Below, piece by piece: positions 12,154-23,800 of a DNA stretch of 64,000 bases (positions within the stretch are counted from its first letter, which is position 1; each line of letters starts with the position of its first letter). The position numbers and the translations under genes are program-made. The DNA is from Anthostomella pinea (Eukaryota > Ascomycota > Sordariomycetes > Xylariales > Xylariaceae). The stretch is from NCBI GenBank assembly GCA_963556695.1, contig CAUWAG010000004.1, positions 1,488,001 to 1,552,000 on the forward strand, written 5' to 3'. The notes below the pieces were generated by a model that saw only the letters and a program-made list of their open reading frames with translations, had not been told where the DNA came from and ran no database searches.

Positions 12154-14114
12154 CTACTTGTTTCTATAGTATACACGTCCGGGACAGCCGCCAACAGGCT
12201 TGGCAGCTCCGAGAAGCATCGGGTACACACGATGGCCCTCGACGCGGTCTGGGATTTGCGTGCCAGCCCGAATCGCCTTGCCGTACTCCGTACTCTTGCT
12301 GAGTTCCTCAGCCGTGCTCTCGGGCACCGGATAGCGTATGTCGGCTTCCTCGCCGGGGTACTCCAAGACGAAGTCAAACTCGCGTGCTGTGAGGGCAAGG
12401 ATGATCTTGCCCTCGAGCATGGCCAGTTCCTGCCCGATGCAATTCCGCGGCCCCTTTTCAAAGGGTCGGAAGGCATCTTTGCCGGCTTCCGTGAAGAGTT
12501 CCGCGTCGGGAAATGGCGTCTGGCTGGGAATGAAGCGCTCGGGAATGAACTCGGTCGGTCGGGGAAAGAAACGCTTGTTGCGATGGATCAGGTGCGAGAC
12601 TGGCCAGATGAGACAAGCGTCGTCGCCAATCATGGGCAACTTTTCCTGCGTTCCGGAGTCCACGATATATCCGCCGTGGACGGGACCACGCACCGTACTT
12701 GCTGGTGGGAATATGCGCAGAGTCTCTTTGAGTACAGCAACGGTGTATTCGAGCTTATTCACGGTATAAGGGTCTTCCTTGATCTTGGCAGCAGTCTCGG
12801 CTAGACCGCCGGGCAGATAGGTGTCCAATTCCTTTCGAACTTTGGCGTAAACTTCGGGGTGTTTGTGTAGAAAATAATTCGCCCAACACAGTGTCGATGA
12901 GGTCGTATCGTGTCCAGCAAAGATGAACGTCTTGACCGAGTCGCTAATGTCCATCCGCAAGCTGTCTGGCATGCCCTTTGGCTCCCGGAGCCTAAAATCG
13001 ATATTTCGTGCTGCCGAGATCTCCTTTTCATAAGCATTCATGGCAAGATCGACAACGGAGCGTTTCTTGGCAGCTGGTTTCGCACGTCTCTCCGTCTCCA
13101 TCAGTTCCTTTGCACGTCGCTCAATCTTTAGGTCAAGCTCCTTGCTGATTGCACGGTCTAGCTTTCCACCATTGCGCCAGAGCTTGTAAGGCCGTAGTAG
13201 ATCGACCGCTTGCCACGGGAAAACTGCGTCTGATGGAGGCATCATCCTGGATCTTTCGCGGAATAGAGTGGTGATTGGATGCGTCTGAGTCTGGGCTTGC
13301 AAATCGGCATCGAGAACGACCTTTCCGATGATCTCAATAGTCAGCCCCGTGCAGAGGTCCTCCAGCTCAAAGAGCTCGCCCGAGGCGACTTTGCTCCTGA
13401 TGATGTCGCAAAAAGTCAAGCTCGCATCGACGATGACGTCGGACAGGGTCATGATGTTGGTCAAGGAGAAGCCAGGATTGAAAATGCTGCGGAGATTCTT
13501 CCATTGAGCACCCTCGAGTGAGACCATGTTGTTTTTGCCCAGGAACTTATCGAGAAAGTCCTTGGCGGCCGGGGCCTTTGGCAGAGATGTGGTAGTGGTC
13601 ACATATTTGGAGGCTGCCACGGGGTCGGCAACATACATTGTCAGGGGTCCGAATGGCCGACTGACAGCAACAAAATCAGCATCAACACGCATATATCAAA
13701 GGGTACTGCATCGCAGTTTTGGAGGGTGACGCGGACAGGTCAAGGTAAAAGATTTCCGGTAAGTTCCATTTGGTACGCATGTAGTCACCCCAGACTTGGG
13801 CATGCACACGATGTGGGAATACCTTGTTGAGTTCGCCGGCAATGTTGAGGTGGCCGACCAGTTTGTTCAGCATTGGCGGTTGTGGCTGTGGGGGCGAGGC
13901 ACATCAGCATACCGAGTTCTCGATGTGGTTGCGCGTCAATTGAATCCAAGCGTCCATCTCCATGCATGACGCGCCACACCTCTAAGCCTGTAAGTAAAAC
14001 ACTGGTGATACTGACCAAACCGTCCAACTGCTTTCTCTTCTTGATGAGATCATCAATATAGTAAGCGACCGTGGCCAGAAGCAGAGCCGCGATGGCGACT
14101 ATGGCGCGCAACAT
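12154..14114 (-). CDS. Cytochrome P450 monooxygenase, membrane-anchored
   Basis: Heme-thiolate monooxygenase anchored in the ER. Exons on the minus strand: 14114-14016, 13885-13737, 13660-12154; 584 residues. Seen: an N-terminal hydrophobic anchor (IVAIAALLLATVAYYI), a basic KKRKQ stop-transfer, and a proline hinge (DGL then PQPP, joined by the first intron). Also seen are the I-helix oxygen-binding AGHDTTSS (about residue 330), the K-helix KETLR ExxR motif (about 394), and the heme loop FEKGPRNCIGQ with the axial Cys near residue 490. The second intron uses a weak GTCCGC donor, chosen because it restores FYLDLRPFGP. An upstream in-frame Met at 14165 is possible. CYP family not assigned; substrate unknown. 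It sits upstream of the Zn2Cys6 gene on the same strand. Confidence 0.9.
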
Positions 14115-15629
14115 GGCGTACAGAACGGATGAGGTTGGAGGGAGGGAGAAGACCAGAAACTGCACAGAGACGGTTGTCGATTATCCCAAGCTGTCAGATG
14201 TTACGTCGCTCGATTGGGGTCAGGGCAGAACGCGGGAAAGACGATGTATTGGAAGAAGTCAGGAACGGTTGGCTGTAGTGGGAAATCACACCTGAATACA
14301 CCTCGTCCGTTCCATCCAAATCCCAAGAATGAGGAGAGCAAAGACGTTTGAAGACACATCATTCATATATATGGGAACAGGTTCGAATCCTGTCAGCGCT
14401 AGCTTTTGCGAACAGCTCCCATGTCCCCGTTGGTCCTTTGCTCCAAGGAAGGCCAACCAATCGCGAGTGGTGTCGTGACCCCGTACAGCGGATGCGAGAT
14501 GAGGAAGGGAAGTTCTACCAGTCCTGGCAGAGCGCGGCCCTAGGCCAACGACGGGGCGGTGGACCCAGGTAAGGGACAAGGTCCCGACGCAGAGACGGGC
14601 AATGCAAAGGGGGGCCAGTCTTTTATAAACGCCCCACATCTACAGCTATAAGCACTACAGACAGGTCACAGACAGACACACACGCACACACGCACACACG
14701 CACACACATTCTCTGGCAAGCCTAATCGCCTTCAAACCGGTGCGTGTCGTGAGGTACGGTACATAAATATGTACATATGCCCGACTCATCTCACCCACTC
14801 CAAATCTCAACATCAAATCGTAAAGGAAGCCGTAATCATCATAGCATGACGTTGCTCCCGCCACTTCCAACGACATCTAGGTACCGCGGTACATCAAGGT
14901 ATATATGACCACATATCTGAACCATGTCTCTATGTGCTCGTCGATCCGAATGCCAGCGCGCGAGGCGCAGCCGCAAACCCCAGATATGACAACGCGACGA
15001 TGCAAAGATTAATGTGCAAGACGCACGACAGTCACGCTATAACAGAACCACAACATGAACGACAACGATGATGACGGCGTGTGATGTTCTCTAGTCCGGC
15101 TGATGAGAAGACGACAGTGCAGACAGACCTTTCCAGTCCAGTCCAACTTAGGTCTCGTCCAGTTCAGCCCGTCCATGAAACCAGTTCCATCATTCATATC
15201 TAAATACCCGTGCCCTTCCCTTTCCTTCCCTTCCCTTCCCTTCTCTTCCCTTCCCTTCTCTTCCCTTCTCTTCCCTTCCCTTCCCTTCCCTTCCCTTCTC
15301 TTCCCTTCCCTTCTCTTCCCTTCCCTTCCCTTCCCTTCCCTCCCCTTCCATCCGTATATTCCGCATCATTCCGATCTTGCAACGTAACATTATGAGAAAA
15401 CGATGCCTCATCGAAGTTCTTATGTGTCGATAACGTGAGAGTGAAACAGCAACATGATATAGACGATACGCGGGATATCTGTGCAGACGCAGCGACTGAA
15501 AAACAAAAGCGACGATGTCGGGAAACAATAAAACAAATGTTATTGGGTATCAGGAACAATGTATAAAACTCAACATGAAACAGTAAAACGACGCATGTCA
15601 GATTTCCCTCCTCCTCCTCCCGGTGCGCT
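14115..15629. other. Intergenic with simple repeats and a lone tRNA-like T-arm
   Basis: P450 promoter side and 3' side of the acetyltransferase-fusion gene. Contains a CA/CG-rich microsatellite near 14672-14710, a perfect tRNA T-arm-like hairpin at 14377-14393 without the rest of a tRNA, and a long polypyrimidine tract (listed separately). No protein gene recognised. Confidence 0.5.
15213..15350. repeat. Polypyrimidine microsatellite (CCCTT/CTCTT)n
   Basis: About 138 bp of almost uninterrupted C/T on the plus strand, built from 5-bp CCCTT units with interspersed CTCTT variants. It lies downstream of the 3' end of the zinc-cluster/acetyltransferase gene. Purine/pyrimidine mirror tracts of this kind can form triplex DNA (established property). 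Confidence 0.9.
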
Positions 15630-17883
15630 TCATGAGCTGTTGGCGCCCCGACTCACGCGAGCCGGATTGCCCGTCACGACGGTAAACGGCGGCACATCCT
15701 GGAGACCTGGTCAGCATCGAGTCCCACATGAAGAAGCAGTTGGTAAATTGTATACGTACCCTCGTAATAACAGCACCCGCGGCAACAGTAGCACCCTTCC
15801 CGACCTTGCGGCCGGGCAAGATGATGGCACCGCCGCCAATCCACACATCATCGTCGATGATGATCGTCCCGCCGAGATGGGGGCTCTTGCTGCCCTGGCG
15901 CTTCTTCGGGTCGGTGTAGAGCGTGCCGCCAAAGAGACTCACATTGGGGCCGATATAGCAGTTGTCGCCAATGCTGATCTCCATTGGGTCGATGATAGTG
16001 CAGTTCCGGCCGATGAAAACGCAGTTGCCGATGGTGATGTTGTAGCCGTAGTCGCACATGAATGGCGCTTCAACCACGGCGCCGGTCCCTACGCGGCCGA
16101 TGTTGGCCACGGGCGACACCAGCTGTGGCGAAATATTGAGGGGCTCCTGCGGGCTCAGGATCTTCTCGAACAGGCGCGCTCGCTCGCCGGCCGAGACGCC
16201 CGTAGCGGGATTGGTCGAGTTATTGAACTTCCAGCACGAGGCCATGCAGCGTTCGCGCTCCGCCACCAGCTCCGGGTCGAAGGGATAGTATGGGTTTCCA
16301 CGCAACATCTCTTGCTTCTGCGTCCTGGCCTTGTTAGCGGTGTACTGCGTATGCGACAGCGCGAGCTGAGCTGCTACCTGCGGAGTGGTCGTCGGTGGCG
16401 GTGGCGGCGGCTGGGAAGTTGGGCTGGTTGTCCGAGTCGGGTGGAAGATATTGATCTGGGGTAGCGAGCTCGAATGTGGAGTATCGGGATCTGTCCGGCT
16501 GAGATCGTGCAGTGGTGGGACTCTCCCATACTCTTTAGGCCGGTCAACGGCGGTGAGAGGAGTCTGCAGTTGCATAGCTGTTGCACTGACGCTACTCATC
16601 GGAGGTATACTTGAGCTGACAGCGCTTATTGGTGTTGGGAACATGTTTGCGGCGTTTGTGTATGCCGACATTGAAGAGAACTTGTTCTCCGGGCTCGTAA
16701 CAGAAGCCGTGGGGATGGTCGATGCGGTGAGTCGGTCATCGTCCGTCAGAACAGTTCGGCCCTGCGGTGGTTCTATACGAAGAGGCTGGCCACGATACGG
16801 AGGCACCGAGTCCCGCTTTGAAGCAGGAGCAGTCGCAGCTGCCGGGTTGGGAAAGTGGCTTGGCTGTGGCATGCCATAAGCGCCGGGTGGAATATAGCTT
16901 GGGTCTTTCGACTCCAGGGGAACAGCGGCCGGCTTGCTCTCCATCTTCTGGTAACCGCGCTGGTTGGGATATCCCTGACATATGAATCCTCCACGGACAC
17001 AATTTGTACCTGGGCGAGAATCAGTCAAACAATTCGGACAGGTGGGTTAGTTTGAAGAGGAGATATGAATATGCTCACATTCCGGCTTGGTCTCGTCGCA
17101 CTTCTTCTTCCGCTTCCGACACGTCAAGCAACCTTGTGCGAAGTCAGTACGTGTCGGAAGAAGGGTTGAAGCGTGTGTCCCTGTCATACACATACCGGTT
17201 TTCGTCCTGTTACTGAAGTTGCGCTTCCGCTTCTTGGGGTCCGACTGGATGGCCGCATCCCTCCTTTGCTCCGGGGTATAGCCACTGTAGAAGGCCGAGT
17301 CATCGCCATCTGGACTGATAGCAGAGTACTCGCGTGGAGAGTCCATGTGGCTAGTGGCCCTTCGAAGCGCATCCCCAATCTGCTCGTCGGTCTGCTCGGG
17401 CATCGATCCTGCCGAGTTCCGCGCCTCGTACGGGCTCCGATCATCCCGATGTTGCTGTTGCGAATACCAGGACTCGTGATGCTCCCGGTTATCGTCACCA
17501 AAATGCCTGTAATCCCGTTCCCGCTGCGGTGTGGCATATGCCTCACGTGATTCCACCTGGGGATGCTGCTCCCTTTCTCGCGCACTCGATGACTCCCGCT
17601 GATGTTCGAACGAGTCGGACCTTTTCCGCTTGTGTGGTGTTCCCTCAGTTTCAGGATGATAGCTGATGGAGATGGATGGGTAGGGAGGGCGATCCGCACT
17701 CGGTGCCGGCCAGTGCTCTCGCTGAGGGGCCAACGAGGGCTCTCCAGCCTTCGGCTCATGGCTCGTTATAGGTAGTTGACCAGCAGAGCGCTCCTCTGAG
17801 CCTAGGCGTCTCGGCGGAGGGCTCCCGGCAGGTACCTCTGGGGCCTTCGGTTCAGCCCCATTCAAGGCCGTGAAGCTTGCCAT
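15630..17883 (-). CDS. Zn2Cys6 zinc cluster fused to a maltose/galactoside-type O-acetyltransferase
   Basis: Exons on the minus strand: 17883-17196, 17132-17079, 17009-15760, 15698-15630; 686 residues. Three parts are seen. First, a long Ser/Pro/Glu/Arg-rich disordered N-terminus. Second, a binuclear zinc cluster near residues 231-260, assembled over two introns: GCLTCRKRKKKCDETKPEC joined to TNCVRGGFIC (Cys spacing 2-6-6-2-6). Third, after a Ser/Pro/Thr linker, a maltose-acetyltransferase N-cap (EMLRGNPYYPFDPEL, about 480-540) and a left-handed beta-helix of hexapeptide repeats (NITIGNCVFIGRNCTI, IIIDDDVWIGGGAIILPG, VGKGATVAAGAVIT) ending DVPPFTVVTGNPARV. The helix histidine region (SPHLGG) is present. 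The enzyme part would transfer acetyl from acetyl-CoA to a sugar-like acceptor; the zinc part would bind DNA. The start at 17883 has a good context; an in-frame Met at 17931 is an alternative. Substrate unknown. Confidence 0.88.
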
Positions 17884-20800
17884 GTTTCGTCCAACGAAGT
17901 CTTCGTCCCAGCAGCCTGTCGCCAAGTGCATAGAAACTCGATTGCAGGCGCGAATTCAGAAATAGCACGTGTCGCGTGAAATCAACTGCTCGAACAACCT
18001 CGCATCGATGGCATCCGGCACTCGGCAGATGACAGGGCGCGCTCTCGGCGGGTTTAGTGGGCGGCTATAGCGCTTGGAGCGTCGCTACTTTGCTCGCTGC
18101 ACGGGGCACGGCGCACTATTGCAGCAGCTACCGGAATACCCTAAGCGAGATCCCTCGGCCCGGCGGCAGCGCAAGTGAGAGGAGAAGTACAGTCGCTGCC
18201 AAAATAACTGCACGCGGCCCCCAAATTCGAACCCTTTGGAAAGGGTCGTTACGAATGACTTGGGTGACCAAGGAAAACGAGTGAAAACAAGTGCGTGGCC
18301 TCAGTTAGATGGGTGGAAGTGGTGCCGAGTTGTGACAATGCGAATGCGCGAAACGACGGACAAGTTCAGCTGTAAGCGATGGTGGACCAGCATGAAGCTT
18401 GTGAGAGCGGATGGTGCGCGGGGGAAAATTAGAACGGGCGTGTGTGAGCCGCTTTTTGACCAGCCTGCGGCAGCGTGATACGACGTCCAGGGCACCAGGG
18501 CACCAGGGCAGCCAAGGCCAGGTCAGAAACGAGGTTGCGTTGCGTTGGCGTTGGCGTGGGCGTTGCGGTGTACGCACGGAAGACCAACCTGCATCCAGCA
18601 CTCAAATCGTATGCCTGCTAAAGTAGTGAGTGAGTGGATGAGTGCGTGAGTGAGTCGTCGCCGCCGAGAGAAGTGGGCGAAGTCGCGGGGGTGTTGTTGG
18701 GTTGGCGCGGAATATCGACTGTGATCGCGGAAAACTGGGAAGTCAAGCAGGTAGTTCGTGATGAGTCTACAGTGAAGACGGCTGTGTGTCGTGGGGCCCG
18801 GCGCAGAGTGCAGGTGCAACTCATCAACTGTCAAGGGTACCGGTATAACGAGTCTTCCCTCCCTTCGTTGGACCAAGCCTCGTCTCCTGCGCTCCCTCGG
18901 CGATCTCTGCTTGCGATGTTGAAGTAAGGTAGGATAAGGTATCTTATTAGGTATGTCCTCAAGCCTCTGTCGCTTGCTGGCTTGCTGGCTTGCTGCGTCA
19001 AAATGACACGACTCGGCGCTTGGACAATTGACGCGCGATTAATCGTCTGTTTGCTGCTTTCGCTTGCCTGTCTTGTTGCGCCTGCCGAAACAAACCGTTG
19101 CGCCTTCTTTACAAGCAAAGCAAGTCCGTTGGCGAAAGAGGGCCAGATCCTGGATCTATAAAGCTGCTCGAATCGATCTTGCACTGACGTAGCGAATCCT
19201 CATGCCAGCATATGAGAGGAGTGAGTGAGTGGGAGGTGTGAAAATGAACGAAGGATTTTTGCGGCGTTGCGGCGGACTGGCATCAATCAGCAAGAGAAAA
19301 GCAGGGCATGGGTATAGACGTAGCAGAGGGATGGGGCATGGGACGGACGCCGCTAGGCAGCCAGCGAGGCACAGAGCGGAACTGATGCGCCCAGAGGCAG
19401 CGAGGATATCTGGGGATGAGTGATACAGTGATAGTCGATCACTCAGTCAGTTACTTCACTCACCAGTCTGTCAGTCTGTCAGTCTGTCAGTCAGCCAGCC
19501 AAATTCCCGATGAGGCTCAGAGCTGCAAAGCAAGCAATTAAAATAATGATAATAACGAAATAAACCGTTACGCAAAGACGATCAAGACGACCAGACCACG
19601 CAGGAGCTAAAGTGCCTCGGCGGGTGCCTCCATACTTTTGTACATACGGGATGAGATCGATGGGGCCCTGGGAGATGCTGCATCATGGCCCCGGTATTGG
19701 GCGGCATGGCGCTTGGGTACATCTGGGCTCGAGGAGGTGCCGCGAAAGATACAAGTCGCCAAGGTACATTTGATTCTTGAATGATCCCGGCAACCACCTA
19801 AGAGTCGCCAGTCGCCAGTCGCCAGCGAGTGTGTGAGACGAGACGCGGCGGGAGGATACTCGAGCGAGCAGGGGGGTGTTTTCCGCACCACCACTCATGT
19901 TCCGCGGCGGGTCGGCCGAGTGTATGGATTCGGACATAGTACATACTACACACCACCATCAGACAGACCCCCGAGCCTAGCATTAAGCAAAGTAGGCATT
20001 CGACAGGTTCAAATGCGAGCTGTTCAATTCCGGCGACTCGGATGGAGAAACCTTGTGTCTTCTTGCTTGTCCTAGACCTTCTGGCCTCGACGTCTTCTCA
20101 AGCCGCCGAGGTACAGACGGGATGTAGGTGTGCGCGTATGATATACTCAGCTGCACTACCGCCGGATCATGTACCCGATTGCGACTAGCAGTGAGGTTGG
20201 CGAACGAATACTACTATTCAACCCCAGCCGCGCAGGATCTCGCTCTGGTCCTTTCGTCTCAACAACAGCGTCATCGTGTTTGCTGTCCAATTGTATCCCA
20301 TGATCCAAGACAGGACAGGACAGCCGGCCGCTGATGAGGGACGTTTCTTTGATCTAATCTTGCGTCTATGGTGCATCCATGCCAATTTCACCAACCCCCT
20401 CGAATGTTGCACCGGGAGTGGTCGTCAGTCTTAATTACTGTGCCGCCCGATTCGCTGGTGCCTGCTCTTGCTTCCAACGTAAACTCTGATAGGTGCAGCT
20501 CTTTCGGCCCGTAGGAAAACTCTCTGTTGAGGGCCATCTTGGAGCAGACCCGATGCCACGGCGACGAGAGATTGATGTGAGGCGCGGGGCGGCGAGTCAA
20601 CAATGACCGCTGATGCGGCCGGGGCGGTCTCGTCGTCTCTAACCCATGACCGTGACACACGAGTTGCGATCAAAAATAGAAATAGACGTTGACCTTGAGT
20701 CTTGGTGACTCGTCCAGACAGAGAGGTGTGCAGCAGATGCTGTGCGATTGGGAGCATCTCGGGAGGTTGAGGTGGAGGGGTCCTTTAGATTTGGTGGAAG

Positions 20801-23800
20801 CGCTCGAGCGGCACAGCTCATTGGCGACGTCAGCCCCGGTGCATCCCACTTGGGCCCTCGTCCATGGGTCACCGAGTTGGAAGTTCTACCAGTCTTCTTC
20901 TCCTTCTTCTTCTTCCTGCCAAGATCTCCCAGCAAGGACCCCTCCACTCCCTCCAACGAAAGGCGATCCCAACCCTGCCAGTGCCTTGGTGCGCATTGCC
21001 GACGGCTGCGCTGCGGTGACGGAGCAGGTTGGGAATCAGAACCTGGCCTGGGCTCTGCTCCGTCCGTGGCCAATCGGCGGCTGAAGACAGGGGTACGGCT
21101 GTCATGCAATTTGACGCGGGCGTGTGATGTCGAGTGTCCATGGCTGCCGAGGGATGCGCTGATGGAGCATCCGCGTCTAGACAGCCGGCGACAGAGAAGT
21201 GGGCTCGCAGCTAACGCATGTACCTACCCACTCGTCACAAATCTCTCGTGTTGCCCGTCGAGGGCAGATGTAGGCAGATGTGCCGTGCCTCCATCTGACT
21301 TCTTCTGGTCGAACGTCGGGAGGCAGCACAACATACACACGCAATGCATAGATGATAGGTGGGCCTCAAAAAGTGCCCGCAGCGTTGGATCGGCTCGAGT
21401 ATCACTTGCCGATGCCAAACCAGTGCGGCGGCAGTGCAGGCTGCAACACGAAATATTGCCCCATGTCGAGAGCGCAGGCCACATTTCGCGTCCCTTGGGT
21501 TCGCGAGCTACCTCCTGGGTGCCCATGAAATAGCTGTCGATGTATAGAAAATGACTTGTCGCAATCCTCCATATAGGCAGATTTTTATGAAGACACCCTC
21601 CCTTCAGATCTGTGGCTGTAGGTACTGCAACACAGCAGATCCGGCTGCCGCACAGGTGGGTGGGTTGGTTGGTTCCAACGCCCGTCTTTCTGGTCCAGAG
21701 CTTTCTCCAGCAAGGGGTTCTTGCATGCACGCTTTCCTAGGTGTGTGTTCCTGCTTCTATCAACCGGCATCTCGCTTGGACCAGGGCGTTCAACGCTGGT
21801 TGTATCATCTGTCCTCTCTCGATAAACCCCGTACGAAGCACGCTCTTTGCGAGCTTCGGACCAACATGCGACCCATGCAGAGGCACGGGAGAGTTACCCG
21901 AAGAGGGGATATTTTTGGCGATGCAACCCATGAAAGGCCCGTGGCTTCATGTCCTGTAGGGTATCATGTATTTCTAGGCACCTGTAGCAAGTCGTGCCTC
22001 GGGGCTTGGTGCGGCAAGCGTTTCTGAGCCCTCCGCCGGCGCAGATGTACGGCGCGAGGGCAAACGCAAAGTGCTTGTCGCAGGTCGCCCGAGTCCACCC
22101 TCGGATATTTCTTTGCCGCCACTCGAGCGGACGTGATCGCTGCTTAAGCGGGCTGTCGTTGTCAATTGGCCGCGCGCTGGCAGGCCTCCAGCCTATGGCC
22201 AGGGACCGGGGGAAATGAGAACTTCGGACGGGTGACGTTTGGGTCAACCGCATCTAGGGGTGAAACCAGTCAGTGTTCTTTTCTTAGACATGGCCGGAAA
22301 ACGCATCGCTTTTGTCGAACGGAGGCACCCTGATCGCCGATAGGGCAGACACGATACATGTCTTCGACAATTGTGATTGAGGCTGCGCTCGCGCTTGCAA
22401 ATACCTGACGTTTCCGCGTAATTATCGACAATGACCTGACCCCTAACCGTCAGCAGTGACCTGACCGTCAGCTGCTAGCAGTTGCCGCGCGGCCGGCACC
22501 CGTCGGCTTCGGCTTGCTCGTGGCGGGCGGTACCCGCGCCAGGTGTCAAAATGTCTTCCCGGCTACCCTAGGGGCTCCTGCGGGCATTAAAGTAGCTCGT
22601 GCGTGGTCGCAGTAACTAGTGCGATGGTCGCAAGAAAAGAGACCACTGACAGATATGCCAAACCTAGCGATCTAATTGGTCGGTTAGTAGCACGTTCCCT
22701 TCCCCTTTCCCTCTCCCCGCACGGCAAAACCCTGCCGAAAACTGGCGCTGTGATTAGCTACAAAGTGGCTCTTGCATGATAGCACATCTGGCTCCGGGAC
22801 AAAAATCACCTTCGGAAACCTCAGGCATAAAGCGTGCATAAGGGCAGAAGAGCCATGCGGCTACCCTAGGTAATGCTGCGTCTTGCATCATTCGACAAGG
22901 CTTCGTTGTTACCCCTCAGTGAATAAGTAGTAAGCACCGTTTTTGCTTATAAGGAGGTAGTCAAGCGCGCCTGGAATAAACGGGCAAATTATGATTCACT
23001 TTGTTACGTGGCAGAGTTGTGATGTAGTCAGGTACTATGCTGGTTCAGGCCGACGGTCAGCGAGGGCAGGGCGCCGGGGGTCGTAATGAGGCCGAAATCA
23101 ACAACAACCTGTCTCTCACCGAGACCGATCTGCATCATTCTGGAGGTTCTGATCTCTCAAACCATCCCTAACTATCCTCCAAAGGGAATCCATACTTGCC
23201 TCCTGGGCTGGGGCATAGAAATTCGGTCAAAGACGTTGGGGGCGCTTCAGCCTCGTAGACGGAGACCAACTGTTTGCCTCGTTCTGTGGGTAAGTCGTTC
23301 TTGAGGGTACGCAGTTCTGTCATTTAGTCGGTGAAGGACGTTGTGCTGCGCCAGCAGCTCTGTCCGATGCGTCGGGTCTTCATGCATGCCGTCTTATTTT
23401 ACTTCCTACATTCGCTCAGTACCCTTAGCATGGTGTCGTCGACCCTGCTACGTAGGGTTGATAGTCTGGCAGTTGGCAGAAGTGAACTGTCCTGGGGAGA
23501 CTCGGCGATGCGACTTTGAGGCAAATGATGGGCGGCAGAAGTGCTCGACTTTACCGCAAAAGGCAACAAGTGACACAGCTGACTGAGTCAAAGCGGCAAA
23601 AGGGCCGTTGTTATGTTATTGGACCCTTGGCTGCTGTGTGTCAAACCCTTACCCAACAGCCGCCGTTCTGCAGTCAGGCACGCACGCGTGCACAGTAGAC
23701 GAGAGGACGGTGACTTGAGTCGCTTGTACCATCGCATACCTGTAGGTAGTACCTTGCCTTGGTACATATACAAATTTCAGTCTTGTCATGCTCGCATCGT

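Noticed and set aside
9000..17883. A full secondary-metabolite cluster
   Set aside because: Only a P450 and two zinc-cluster proteins are present; no polyketide, peptide or terpene synthase or transporter is in the window.
20742..21533. Open frame of 263 codons on the plus strand
   Set aside because: Overlaps equally long frames on the other strand, has a poly-Phe stretch read from a TTC run, and shows no domain or splice logic.
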